DNA from: Cyclobacterium marinum DSM 745
GTDB taxonomy: Bacteria; Bacteroidota; Bacteroidia; Cytophagales; Cyclobacteriaceae
Reading direction: 5' to 3'
Assembly: GCF_000222485.1 (NCBI RefSeq)
Contig: NC_015914.1
Location: 5,438,001 to 5,502,000 of the forward strand
Length of the DNA: 64,000 bases
Position 1 is the first letter of the stretch. Each line of letters opens with the position of its first letter. The notes beneath the pieces were generated by a model that ran no database searches, was not told the origin of the DNA, and saw nothing but the letters and a program-made list of their open reading frames with translations. Both the position numbers and the translations under genes were made by a program. Shown here piece after piece: positions 18,507 through 28,013 of this stretch.

Positions 18507-19955
18507 CTATTCTATTTTAATTTTTTTCACTTGATACCTGTCACCGATGGAATAAGTCACATGATAAATACCGGGCTGAAGATCGGAAACATCTATGGTA
18601 ACTTCACAGCTGTCTACTGAAATGCTCTTTCGCAGAGTATTTTGGGAATCCATAACTAGAATTTCCCCTTTGATATTTTCTTCAGTTTCACTCCTGAGAT
18701 GAAGTATATCATTGACAGGATTGGGATAGGCAGTCACACTGTTGTCCTCAATCCCAAAACAGGCCATAGGATAGAGGGAGACGGTGCCCCTTGGTCCCTC
18801 GCAGGCATCAGGACCATTGGAAACATTGCAATGCACGGAAATGTAACCGCTGCTGCCCACATTAATATCTATGGACTGTGTGCCCTGTCCACTTAGAATG
18901 GTGCCGCCATTGACCGTCCAGTCATAATCCACTTGAGTGATATTGGCAACAACGGTAACTACTTGGTTTGGGCTAACACAAGTAGGATATTGATAGAAAT
19001 CAAAGTCTGGATATTCCGGTCCTACTTGGATTTCCCTGGTAATTTCCGTATTAGCACATCCCGTTCCCTGTAAGGTATAGGTCAAGGTAGCCGTCCCTGA
19101 AACAGTCATAGGATTTACAAGATTTAGGTTTGCTGTTGTTCCTGTGCCGGAACTATTTGTGAAAATATGGGATGGGCTGACCGTCCATGCAACTGATATA
19201 CCAGCTGGTACATCCTGAATCGTATATGACCCGCTGGAACAAAGAGCATCAGGGCCATCAACCAATTCCCCACTATTAGGTAAACCATAAAGATTTTGTA
19301 TCCCAGCTATATCATCTTGTGTCAAAAACCGATGAGACCCATTTTGTATCCAAAGAGCATGACCACCTGCCATCAATGCAGTATTTACATTAGAATGATC
19401 CAAACCTATGGCATGGCCGATTTCATGGGCAGCAAAAGTAACCAAATCCATAGGTTGGTTATCATTACTTGTTTCAGCTATGGTCCAATCTTCGCTTTCA
19501 TCAAAATGTATATCTCCAGCAAGGGGGTTAGTGGTTTCACCAATAAGTGCGTGAGCATACACCCCATTAGGTCCATCAAATGGAGCCCCATCTCCATGGT
19601 TCCACGATCTCCAAGAAATAACTATGTCTGCATTGTTAGCATTACATACCTCTAAAAAAGCTATATCAGTTTCTGCTTGCCATATATCAAATGCATCTCT
19701 TACCCCATCTTCTTCAAGATCCCCGCTAATATCTGGGGTCCCATTATCAAAAAAATACGTAATAATTCGGTCTTCCCATACATTATTCCCATTTCCAATA
19801 ATAACATATTTAGGATTTATGACGTTTTCGTTGGATTTCTTTTTATCCGGCTTCCCATCAAGAAAGACCATATCAGAATCAGAATTCTGAATGGTTTGGC
19901 TGAATACACTAACCGAGCATAAAAGCATGATGAGAATAAAGTAAAACTTTTCCAT
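18507..19955 (-). CDS. Secreted matrixin-like metalloprotease with Por sorting tail
   Basis: The 482-residue precursor has a signal peptide (1-19, SVFSQ) and a matrixin (M10A) catalytic domain with the complete zinc site HEIGHAIGLDHS (about residues 178-189), an upstream Ca/Zn loop (DGPNGVYAHA) and a later Met (ALMAGG) that could serve the Met-turn. Two Ig/PKD-like domains follow (about 235-400), then a type IX secretion C-terminal domain (about 405-482, AYPNPVNDILHL start, KKIKIE end). There is no obvious pro-peptide cysteine switch. It is secreted across the outer membrane. A small lipoprotein gene lies 3 bp upstream. Confidence 0.93.
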   Translation of the reverse strand: MEKFYFILIMLLCSVSVFSQTIQNSDSDMVFLDGKPDKKKSNENVINPKYVIIGNGNNVWEDRIITYFFDNGTPDISGDLEEDGVRDAFDIWQAETDIAFLEVCNANNADIVISWRSWNHGDGAPFDGPNGVYAHALIGETTNPLAGDIHFDESEDWTIAETSNDNQPMDLVTFAAHEIGHAIGLDHSNVNTALMAGGHALWIQNGSHRFLTQDDIAGIQNLYGLPNSGELVDGPDALCSSGSYTIQDVPAGISVAWTVSPSHIFTNSSGTGTTANLNLVNPMTVSGTATLTYTLQGTGCANTEITREIQVGPEYPDFDFYQYPTCVSPNQVVTVVANITQVDYDWTVNGGTILSGQGTQSIDINVGSSGYISVHCNVSNGPDACEGPRGTVSLYPMACFGIEDNSVTAYPNPVNDILHLRSETEENIKGEILVMDSQNTLRKSISVDSCEVTIDVSDLQPGIYHVTYSIGDRYQVKKIKIE

Positions 19956-19958
19956 AAT

Positions 19959-20336
19959 TTAATCCTTAATGATTTCAATACTATCAATATGTAAATAATA
20001 ATTTTCCTGAGCTACAGTGATAAGGTTAAGCTCATCACAATCTTCTTTTAAATCACCACTTACCACAACTAGCATTCCTTCACTTTTAAATTCTTCAGGT
20101 AAATTGCAAATATATCCAAGTATATGCATATCAGGTGATTCACCAGTACTTATATAATACATTTGGTTCCTGTTGTCCAACAATACCATTCCCTCTTTGT
20201 CTACCCACTGTTTGATGGTTTTTCTTCCGGGGTCACATGCGGCCAGTTCACAATTTGTAGGCTCTTCTTCTTCGCAACCAAACCCCAAGAGGCTTAATAG
20301 TCCACCTAGAAATAAGAGTATTTTGAATTTTTTCAT
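19959..20336 (-). CDS. Small lipoprotein, partner of the matrixin gene
   Basis: This 125-residue protein has a lipoprotein signal (GLLSLLGFGC, Cys21) and an acidic mature part with four further cysteines. I do not recognise the family. The gene ends 3 bp before the protease gene, so they form one operon. A role in holding, folding or inhibiting the protease is possible but only inferred from position. Confidence 0.75.
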   Translation of the reverse strand: MKKFKILLFLGGLLSLLGFGCEEEEPTNCELAACDPGRKTIKQWVDKEGMVLLDNRNQMYYISTGESPDMHILGYICNLPEEFKSEGMLVVVSGDLKEDCDELNLITVAQENYYLHIDSIEIIKD

Positions 20337-20625
20337 ATTATTCTAAATTTTAAGAATTGGTAATAATTTTTGGATTAGAAAATTAGAAAATGCTGATCTA
20401 AGTCCCGGAATTATTTAAGTTGACCTCGTGAGAAATACCAAATTTTGATTGAACACCATCCTATTTTCATATTTGAAAAAAATTATTGTGCCACACTTTC
20501 CTTTAAGACTAAATGTTAACAATTTTTATTCCTAATACTTAATTTTCCCACATTTTCTTAAAAAATAAAGTGAATTATTGACAAACGGTACATCGGGGAG
20601 GGAAATTTTATTTCAAGGATCCAAA
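20337..20625. other. Intergenic region upstream of the lipoprotein-matrixin operon
   Basis: AT-rich DNA, about 290 bp, without a gene. It should contain the promoter of the lipoprotein-protease operon; I cannot point to a convincing -7/-33 pair. Confidence 0.4.
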
Positions 20626-20697
20626 ATGACCCCGGCTAGGTGTAGTTTATGCCTTCGTGAGCTGGGTGTAGGTTTGCAAAACACCCTTCTATTATTT
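20626..20697. repeat. RAYT-linked REP-like repeat
   Basis: This repeat (AGGTGTAGTTTATGCCTTCG, then hairpin GGGTGT/ACACCC at 20664-20686) directly follows the RAYT gene end. It is nearly identical to the stretch at 14638-14690. Confidence 0.75.
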
Positions 20698-21230
20698 TTA
20701 ATTTGCAATTGGAATTGGACGGAATTGCCAATGATCCACGGCTATCAAACCTTCTAATCCAGCATAATTTCTTGCACTCGAACACATGTAGTCCTTTGGT
20801 TTTTCCACGATTCCTGCCCTTACCGGATTCTCATGTATATAATTCATTCTACTTTCAATCATTTCAGTTCGATAAAGTTCGATAGCATGGTTTTCATGTG
20901 TCCAAAATTGCATCTCCCCAGTTCTTTTATTAAATTTCGCATGATAGGCAAAAATTATCTTCAACCATTCCTTTCTGCTTTCCTGAGGGTTTTCAATTAT
21001 CATTTTTAGCAATTTCTTGCTTGTAAATTTCTTAAAATCACGCACCCATCCTCATTATTTCGCATCTATTTGTTGAACAACCAAGTGAAGGTGATTGGTC
21101 ATGATGACATAACCAAAGAGGAAAAGTCCTTTTTCCTTTTTACAATAAGCCAGATTTTCCAAGATAAAATCTCTATAGACTTTTCTTGAAAACATAGCTA
21201 CCCATCCCGCACCTGGGATGTGAAAAAATA
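20698..21230 (-). pseudogene. REP-associated tyrosine transposase (RAYT, Y1 family), broken
   Basis: Reading the minus strand from about 21230 gives AGWVAMFSRKVYRDF, then VIMTNHLHLVVQQ with the HUH (HLH) motif. A tandem TAA TGA at 21057-21052 interrupts the frame, which then resumes as RDFKKFTSKKLLK to the end (FWTHENHAIELY, NYIHENPVRAGIVEKP). The N-terminal 20-30 residues are out of frame or missing. The catalytic Tyr should lie in the second half. It is inactive as it stands. Confidence 0.85.
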
Positions 21231-21369
21231 GTGCATTTCATCGGCTCTTATTCAGAAAACATCCCACGATCTTCAGTCTATAATTCATAGGCTGAAAACT
21301 GAAGACCAATACGTCAAATTGAACAGGATAACTTGTCAGATCATCTCCTTCTTCCTTAGAAATTTAAAT

Positions 21370-21398
21370 AAAATAAACCCCAGGGAATTTCCCTGAGG
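21370..21398 (-). terminator. Rho-independent terminator of the RND efflux operon
   Basis: On the minus strand the sequence forms the stem CCTCAGGGAA / TTCCCTGGGG, followed by TTTATTTTATTT. It lies 29 bp beyond the stop of the RND pump gene. A mutated copy follows the RND pseudogene at 55300-55330. Confidence 0.8.
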
Positions 21399-21426
21399 TG
21401 TTATGATTAAAGAAATTAATGAATTA

Positions 21427-24400
21427 TTAAACAATAGATTTTCGCTTGTTTACTAACTCATACACACATGGTATGACAAATAGATTAAGTAAAGTGGCAG
21501 AAAGCAATCCTCCCAAAATTACGACCGCCATAGGGCTCTGAATCTCATTTCCGGCCTCTCCTCCTTTGAGTGCTAATGGAATCAAAGCCAGACCTGTAGT
21601 AAATGCTGTCATCAGAATTGGGTTAAGCCGATCCATGGCACCTTCAAGCAGGAGTTCGTCTCCGCCTTTCCCTTCTTTCCTAAGATCTTCATAACGTGAA
21701 ACAAGTAGAATTCCGTTTCTTGTTGCGATTCCGAATAAACTGATAAAACCAATTGTAGCTGCGATGCTAATTACTCCGGAGGTAAAATAGACGATCAGAA
21801 TTCCTCCAATCAGAGCCAAAGGTAAATTAAGTAATACCACAAAGGAAAGCTTGATGTCCTGAAACTCGTAATACAGCAAAAGGAAAATAATCAGAATAGC
21901 CATACCTGCTGTGATTAACAGTAGCTGAGATGCTTTGGCCTCACTCTCAAACTGTCCGTCATATTCTACCCGATATCCATCAGGGAGCTGAATCTCATCT
22001 CCGATGATTTGCTGGATATCATTGACAACACTTCGAAGATCCCTTCCTTGAACATTTGCTGCAATTACAATTTTTCGTTGCACGTTTTCTCTACTTATGG
22101 TATTTGGGCTACTTACAGAGCTTATATTTGCGAGCTGATCGAGCGGTATCTGGCCTCCGCCGGGAAGAGAAATCAATGCCTGTTCGATGCTTGCTCTTGT
22201 ACTTCTGGATTCAGCTCTGAACCTTACAACTAGGTCAAAATACTGTTGTCCTTCATAAATTTCACCTGCTTTTTCACCTGCAAAGGCAATATCAACCTGC
22301 TCCATCAATTGATACACTGTCATCCCGTTGGCTGCCAGTAATTGACGATTCGGAGTGATCCTCAGTTGAGGAACCTCTACTTGCTGATCTACAGCAACAT
22401 CAGCTATCCCTTCAATTGGTTTGATGCTCGTTTCGATATTTTTGCCTAGTTCAAACAATCGCTGTAGGTCAGACCCAAAGACTTTGACAGCAATGTTGGC
22501 CCTTGTACCAGAGAGCATGTGATCAATCCGGTGCGCAATGGGTTGGCCAAGTGTTATACTTGCGCCTGGAACTACACTCAGTTTGGTTCGCACCTCTTCG
22601 AAAAACTCCTCTTTGGATTTATCAGAAAGTACAAACGGAACGTCGATTTCAGCGGCATTTACACCCTGAGCATGCTCATCCAGCTCTGCCCGACCCGTTC
22701 TTCTGGTAACAACGTCTACCTCGGGCATGTCCAAAAGCAACTGCTCTACCAGCAATCCTGTCTTGTTACTTTCCACCAAGGACATTCCGGGAATACCTAC
22801 GACACTGATCACTAACGAGCCCTCGTTAAACTCTGGAAGGAAGCTTCGCCCAAGCTGTGCGAAAAGGATTAAGCTTAGTATAAATGCCCCAGCTGTTAGA
22901 CCGATGATCCATTTGGGGATTTCCAGTGCTCTTCGTAAGAATCCTGAATAATGCTTCTGTAACCAACGTTCTACTTTGGTTCCTTCAGCTTGCTTCTCAA
23001 GTACCTTACTATTTTTCAGCAAGTAAGAACAAAGTACAGGCGTCACCGTCACCGCTACGATCAATGAAGTCAATACCGAGGTAATAAAAGCAATTCCCAG
23101 AGGTTGTAATAACCGTCCTTCCATACCACTTAAAAAGAAAAGTGGAATAAATGAAACGATGATAATCAGCGTAGCAATAATGATCGAGCTCCTAATTTCG
23201 ACCGAAGCATCCTGAACTACTTGAAGTACTGACTGCCTCTCTTCAACAGGCTTACGTACATTCTCTCTCAATCTCTTGAAAACATTCTCCACATCAATAA
23301 TCGCATCATCCACCAAAGCACCTATGGCAATGGCCATACCCCCCAGACTCATGGTATTGATTGTATAGCCTAAAAGCTTAAGTACAATTACAGATACCAG
23401 CAGGGAAATTGGGATGGCAAATAATGAGATTACCGTAGTGCGCCAATTCATCAAGAAGATAAAAAGCACAAGCACCACGAAAAATGCACCCTCAAGTAAA
23501 GTTTGGTTCAGATTAGAAATAGAAGCATCAATAAAATTTGATTGCCTAAAGATCTCGCTTTTGATTTCCACACCTGCCGGAAGCGTATTTTGCAAATCCG
23601 CGATTGCCTCATCTAGGCTTTCCGTAAGCTCCAGGGTGTTTACATCCGGTTGCTTAGATACAGTTAAAATCACAGCCGAAGATGCATTCAAAGAACCGTC
23701 TCCGATTTTGTCCGCTGCCCCGATCTGCACGGTCGCAACATCCTTTATTTTGATGGATTGTCCGTTTACTTGTTTCAATACTGCCTCTTCCAAGTCTTCC
23801 ACAGCATATGCCCTGCCACTTCCTTTGATGATGTATTGATTTCCAAATTCATTCATTACGCCTCCCGGAGCATTCATATTGGAAGCCCTTACTTTTTCCA
23901 ATAATTCCCCCAGCGTTACATCGTAATATTTTAGCTTTTCAGGGTTGGCGAAAACTTGATATTGCTTATAATCACCGCCTATCACTACCACATTTGCTAT
24001 CCCTCCAATGGATTTAATCCGTGGGCGGATGGTCCAATCAGCTAGGGTCCGTAACTCCATGGGAGAAAGGCTATCCGAGGTCACTCCCAAAAGCATGATT
24101 TCACCCATTATAGATGAGATAGGTGCCATTGTCGGAGTACTTACTCCCTCGGGTAAATTTTCTTGAACCATAGGAATTCGTTCACTCACAATCTGCCGGG
24201 CACGATAGATATCGGTACCCCAGTCAAATTCTACCCACACGATCGATATTCCCGCAGCCGATGAAGAACGAATTCTTCTGACATTGGGAGATCCGTTCAT
24301 TGCGGTCTCCAACTGGTAAGTAACCAGTTTTTCTACTTCTTCTGATTCCATCCCATGTGCTTCCGTCAAGATCGTCACAGTCGGTGCCGTCAGATCAGGA

Positions 24401-24516
24401 AACACATCCACATTCATCGTCCGTGCAAGATACAAGCCTGTGACACTTAGTACCACAGCACCAAAGAGCACCAATAATCTATTGTGAAGTGAAATAGATA
24501 ATATTTTATTTAGCAT
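21427..24516 (-). CDS. Heavy-metal efflux RND permease (CusA/CzcA family)
   Basis: This 1029-residue RND pump has a family-typical length: 12 membrane helices and two large periplasmic loops. The TM4 proton-relay region reads AIGALVDDAIIDVEN (about residues 396-410), which differs from the DFG...D pattern of the second pump at 43284. The two pumps therefore probably have different metal preferences, and the substrate is not clear here. The adaptor gene (24529) lies 12 bp upstream and the OMF gene (26303) precedes it, giving the operon OMF - His-rich lipoprotein - adaptor - pump. A decayed copy of this gene's 3' third lies at 55351-56038. Confidence 0.95.
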   Translation of the reverse strand: MLNKILSISLHNRLLVLFGAVVLSVTGLYLARTMNVDVFPDLTAPTVTILTEAHGMESEEVEKLVTYQLETAMNGSPNVRRIRSSSAAGISIVWVEFDWGTDIYRARQIVSERIPMVQENLPEGVSTPTMAPISSIMGEIMLLGVTSDSLSPMELRTLADWTIRPRIKSIGGIANVVVIGGDYKQYQVFANPEKLKYYDVTLGELLEKVRASNMNAPGGVMNEFGNQYIIKGSGRAYAVEDLEEAVLKQVNGQSIKIKDVATVQIGAADKIGDGSLNASSAVILTVSKQPDVNTLELTESLDEAIADLQNTLPAGVEIKSEIFRQSNFIDASISNLNQTLLEGAFFVVLVLFIFLMNWRTTVISLFAIPISLLVSVIVLKLLGYTINTMSLGGMAIAIGALVDDAIIDVENVFKRLRENVRKPVEERQSVLQVVQDASVEIRSSIIIATLIIIVSFIPLFFLSGMEGRLLQPLGIAFITSVLTSLIVAVTVTPVLCSYLLKNSKVLEKQAEGTKVERWLQKHYSGFLRRALEIPKWIIGLTAGAFILSLILFAQLGRSFLPEFNEGSLVISVVGIPGMSLVESNKTGLLVEQLLLDMPEVDVVTRRTGRAELDEHAQGVNAAEIDVPFVLSDKSKEEFFEEVRTKLSVVPGASITLGQPIAHRIDHMLSGTRANIAVKVFGSDLQRLFELGKNIETSIKPIEGIADVAVDQQVEVPQLRITPNRQLLAANGMTVYQLMEQVDIAFAGEKAGEIYEGQQYFDLVVRFRAESRSTRASIEQALISLPGGGQIPLDQLANISSVSSPNTISRENVQRKIVIAANVQGRDLRSVVNDIQQIIGDEIQLPDGYRVEYDGQFESEAKASQLLLITAGMAILIIFLLLYYEFQDIKLSFVVLLNLPLALIGGILIVYFTSGVISIAATIGFISLFGIATRNGILLVSRYEDLRKEGKGGDELLLEGAMDRLNPILMTAFTTGLALIPLALKGGEAGNEIQSPMAVVILGGLLSATLLNLFVIPCVYELVNKRKSIV

Positions 24517-24528
24517 AGCCCCGATTCA

Positions 24529-26040
24529 TTAATGTTCATGGCCGTGTGCTGGTGCCTGTCCAGACATTGAAGCCATTTTCACCTGATATGCACCACGTGT
24601 AACTACCACTTCACCCAGCTGCACGCCTTCTAAAATCTCCACTTCCTCTCCATTTCTTCTCCCAATGCCTACTGGTCTCCTTTCAAAACTTTCTCCTGAC
24701 AGTTCCACGATCACAGAATAATTACCATAATCTTCCAGTAAAGCTGATTGAGGAATAACTGCTGCCAGTTTGGGGTGTCCAAAAGCTAGTTGAACCTCTG
24801 TGAAACTACCTTCAGGCATTTCTACTACATCGTTGATTTCCGCAAATACTGACAGCAGGGGCTGATCACTTTCCACCTCTTTTCCTACAGACAAGACCTT
24901 TCCGGTAGTGGCTTTCAGACCAGACCAATGGTCAGATCTGGTTTGATAGTAGATGTCATGGATATTCTGGAGCTGAGTAGCATAGGATGGACTTATCTGG
25001 ACTTCCAGAAGGCTGGTTTTATGGCTGGTAATTGTCACCAGACTCGCACCCTCAGAAACAAACGATCCATTATCCACAGCTATTGATTTTACATAGCCTT
25101 CAAATGGAGCCAGGATTTGCTTGCCTCCTGAGGAATATCCTGCGTTAAGGGTTTCATATGTTGACTTGGCCACTAAATACTTCTGCTCCACCAGCTCAAA
25201 TTCTGCCTTGGGTACAATCTTGGATTCAAACAATTGCTTCTTTCGCTCATATTCCTGGCTTGCCTGCTCATAGGCCGCTCTGGCTTTCTGGATCTCTGCA
25301 GAAAGGTTATTTGAGGTCAATTCCGCACTGCTGACAGACATGAGTACTTGGCCTTTTTGTACTTTCATCCCTTCGTTAAGATTATTGCTACTGAAGTTGA
25401 TTTTCCCTGAGTTGGGCGCAATAAGGGTCTGGTAATCCGAAGGGGAAACCTTCCATCTTCCTGAAGTAGGGATGGTTTGGTAGATCTCCTTTTCTACAAC
25501 TTTCGCAGTCTGAAAATCTATTTTCCAAGCCTGTTCTTTAAGAAAGGTGATAGAACCATCATCTGTTTCTGCCGTGTTCAAATCGTTTGCAGCATCTTCC
25601 ATGGAAGCGTAGACTGTCACACCCTGAATCACTATTTTATCTGTAATTGAAGGAGTCTCGAGCTCAAATACCAGTTGATAGATCCCAGCTTCCCTTGGTT
25701 GTAAAGAAGGTTTGAATATTCCAGGGGAATCGGGGGCATCAACCGAATTTCTTATACCGTTTTCCCCCTTGATCAGACTGACCGTCAATGAACCCTCGCG
25801 GACTGGCTGATGCCTATCCATAATTGTAAAATGAGCGGCAAATCGACTGGTCCCACCTACAACCAAGGCAGGAAATTCCACGAACAATTCCGTTTTATCC
25901 GTCCACACTGTAGCATCTACAGATGGGAATTCTTCTATTTCCACCGCATGCCCACCATTTGCATCATGGGCATGATCCTCCTCTTCCTTTGCCTGACATG
26001 AGGCAAGGAGGAGTGTAATCATTAGAATTACATATCGCAT
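24529..26040 (-). CDS. RND efflux periplasmic adaptor (CusB/CzcB-like lipoprotein)
   Basis: The protein has 503 residues from the ATG at 26040; the frame opens two codons earlier at a TTG. The lipobox LLLASC is followed by a His-rich stretch (DHAHDANGGH). An Ig-like extension of about 130 residues precedes the adaptor core: helical hairpin (about 235-300), lipoyl halves (LIAPNSGKINF and ILAPFEGYVKS) and a membrane-proximal end. It ends in a His-rich GHEH tail. It links the pump to the OMF. The His clusters probably capture metal. Confidence 0.92.
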   Translation of the reverse strand: MRYVILMITLLLASCQAKEEEDHAHDANGGHAVEIEEFPSVDATVWTDKTELFVEFPALVVGGTSRFAAHFTIMDRHQPVREGSLTVSLIKGENGIRNSVDAPDSPGIFKPSLQPREAGIYQLVFELETPSITDKIVIQGVTVYASMEDAANDLNTAETDDGSITFLKEQAWKIDFQTAKVVEKEIYQTIPTSGRWKVSPSDYQTLIAPNSGKINFSSNNLNEGMKVQKGQVLMSVSSAELTSNNLSAEIQKARAAYEQASQEYERKKQLFESKIVPKAEFELVEQKYLVAKSTYETLNAGYSSGGKQILAPFEGYVKSIAVDNGSFVSEGASLVTITSHKTSLLEVQISPSYATQLQNIHDIYYQTRSDHWSGLKATTGKVLSVGKEVESDQPLLSVFAEINDVVEMPEGSFTEVQLAFGHPKLAAVIPQSALLEDYGNYSVIVELSGESFERRPVGIGRRNGEEVEILEGVQLGEVVVTRGAYQVKMASMSGQAPAHGHEH

Positions 26041-26061
26041 AATCAATATCCTTTGAATAGA

Positions 26062-26283
26062 TTAATGATCGCTGTGAGTAGTCCCGTCGTCATGGGTATG
26101 CTCGGTAGAGTCTTTTTCTACCTTGAATTCTTCTTGATGATGATCGGCATCCTCTGCTTCATGCGAATGACCGTGTTCTTCTTCTGTAGTATGCATGTGA
26201 CCATGATCATCGTTGTTTTTTTTGTTGCCACATGAGACAGAAACGATCAAAAGTAGTGCGAATAGAATATTTGAGATTTTCAT
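26062..26283 (-). CDS. Small His-rich lipoprotein
   Basis: This 73-residue protein has a lipobox (VSVSC, Cys18) and a mature part made almost only of His, Asp and Glu clusters (DHGHMHTTEEEHGHSHEAED). It is encoded between the OMF and adaptor genes of the same operon. It most likely buffers or hands over divalent metal in the periplasm. This is inferred from composition and context; there is no named domain. Confidence 0.8.
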   Translation of the reverse strand: MKISNILFALLLIVSVSCGNKKNNDDHGHMHTTEEEHGHSHEAEDADHHQEEFKVEKDSTEHTHDDGTTHSDH

Positions 26284-26302
26284 AATTTTTGTAGTTTGAA
26301 TG

Positions 26303-27487
26303 TTATAATTGATGTTTTAATAGCTCAGCTTTGGATTGATTTAACTGTTTTTCCATTTCCAACATGGAGTCGAATGCCTGCTGATAGAATTGTAATTCGA
26401 GGTAATACTGCATAAAGGAAAGTTCACCCAATTTAAATGCCTGAAGCAATAATGCTTCACTTTCCAAGGACTGTAGCGTGGAATGGTATTCCTGATATTT
26501 TTTCAGCATCACTTGATACACTTCATATTCACCCAGAAATTCACTATGCATAACATCTGTTTTGACTTGGGTAAAAGACTTTTGGTAATCATAGTTTGCC
26601 TCAGCGGCCTTGACAGTATTTCGACTACTCCACAAGGGAATAGAAACTCCACCATAAACCCCTGAATAATTAGCCTTTGCAACCCCTTGATAGTTATACC
26701 CTGCAGTTAGATTAGGAAGCGACTTGTTCTTGGAAAGTTTGATTTGCTGATTAGCCACTTTTTCTTGCTCTCTGAGGATTTTTAATTCAGGATCTCTTTG
26801 TATTTTTTCCAGCCATAAATTTTCTGGATCATCAATAGTCAGAGAGCTTAAGTAATCATTTTGAGTAAATTTCAACTCGTTTCCACCATTCAGGTTTTGA
26901 AGTTGAAGCATGATTTTATTTCGATCTGCATTCAAAATATCCAGCTTAAACTGTTCTTGAATCCAGGAGATCTTAGCCTTATTGAGTTCAAGAACACCGG
27001 CTTGTTCGATCTCAAATAGCTGATTAATCTGTTCAAACAACTTCTTAGACTGCATGACTCTGACTTGCTCAACCTTCTGTTTTTTGGCAAAGAATATCAG
27101 TTCATTCAATAGTTTGACAGCTGGAAGCAATACCTCTTGCCTTTTCAATTGGTATTCCATAGCGTTCTGCGCCTCTTGCATCTCAATGAGGTTACCACGG
27201 GAGCTGTATACCGTTGGGAATTCAAAGGACTGGGTAACTTGAAACTCCGTGTAATCTCCTGAGGTGTGATTACCAAATGGAAGGTAATATGCATCCGCCT
27301 GTGGATCAGGGAGGTTATTTGAAGCTTTTTGCGATAGCTTTTTACTTTCCAAAAAGGAAGAAAAAGCCTTAAGCGTGGCATTATTCTGTTCAATTTGCTG
27401 TAAAGCATCCATTGTACTGGGAGACTGAGCTGCAGCAACAAACGAAAATAAGCACACGCAAAAAGCGAGTACATTATTTTTTAACAT
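26303..27487 (-). CDS. TolC/CzcC-family outer membrane factor
   Basis: The protein has 394 residues from ATG 27487; an in-frame TTG 24 bp upstream is less likely because MLKNNVLAFCVCLFSF starts a proper signal peptide. Two OEP repeats of long helices with a beta strand each (TAGYNYQG, YGGVSIPLW) form the TolC-type trimeric channel. It is the second gene of the efflux operon and pairs with the pump at 21427. Confidence 0.92.
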   Translation of the reverse strand: MLKNNVLAFCVCLFSFVAAAQSPSTMDALQQIEQNNATLKAFSSFLESKKLSQKASNNLPDPQADAYYLPFGNHTSGDYTEFQVTQSFEFPTVYSSRGNLIEMQEAQNAMEYQLKRQEVLLPAVKLLNELIFFAKKQKVEQVRVMQSKKLFEQINQLFEIEQAGVLELNKAKISWIQEQFKLDILNADRNKIMLQLQNLNGGNELKFTQNDYLSSLTIDDPENLWLEKIQRDPELKILREQEKVANQQIKLSKNKSLPNLTAGYNYQGVAKANYSGVYGGVSIPLWSSRNTVKAAEANYDYQKSFTQVKTDVMHSEFLGEYEVYQVMLKKYQEYHSTLQSLESEALLLQAFKLGELSFMQYYLELQFYQQAFDSMLEMEKQLNQSKAELLKHQL

Positions 27488-27563
27488 GAAGTTGAATTTA
27501 GAATGAATCAATAGTTCTCAATGAAATCAGTTCATTGACTTTGATAGGTTATCAAAGATTGAT

Positions 27564-28013
27564 TTATCCTAAAGTTGGAGGCCCTCGAAGCGGTGAGGAA
27601 GTATAGTAATAAAAGTTATTGAAATCAGGTAAAAAAGGAATACCCGTTTTTTTTGTGAGTATAATATCAAGCGGAATTTTCTGCCCGTCCTGTTTTGCAA
27701 TAAAAAAGTTAGTTTTCTTGCTTTGATTTTGCTCCTTTACACATTTCTCAACTACCAAATTATTGTCAACCAATTGATGTGCGTGGGCGTGGTTGGTTAA
27801 TAAAAAAGAAATAAAATCGAAAGGATTGTGTTTGGAGGGATTTTGGTTGTTATGGTGTTGACCTTCTTCTTGATGTGAATGATGCTTGCCTTTATTCAAA
27901 TCATGACTATGAGACTCATGATGATGATGAAAATGTGGGAATGAGTTGTGCATCATCATGACTAGCATAATGAGCAACATAAAAGCACCCCCTATTTTTC
28001 TTAGTTTTTTCAT
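27564..28013 (-). CDS. His-rich secreted protein heading the efflux operon
   Basis: The protein has 149 residues from ATG 28013 (a TTG precedes it). An N-terminal membrane or signal segment is followed by a dense His region (HFHHHHESHSHD, HHSHQEEGQHHN). The C-terminus ends in SPLRGPPTLG. Similar proteins are found upstream of RND metal-efflux genes in Bacteroidota, without a defined function. Being first in the operon, it may act as a metal trap or sensor in the envelope. Confidence 0.75.
   Translation of the reverse strand: MKKLRKIGGAFMLLIMLVMMMHNSFPHFHHHHESHSHDLNKGKHHSHQEEGQHHNNQNPSKHNPFDFISFLLTNHAHAHQLVDNNLVVEKCVKEQNQSKKTNFFIAKQDGQKIPLDIILTKKTGIPFLPDFNNFYYYTSSPLRGPPTLG

Noticed and set aside
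18290..18520. Plus-strand 76-codon frame beside the IS66 fragments
   Set aside because: No recognised domain, and it runs into the end of the convergent matrixin gene.
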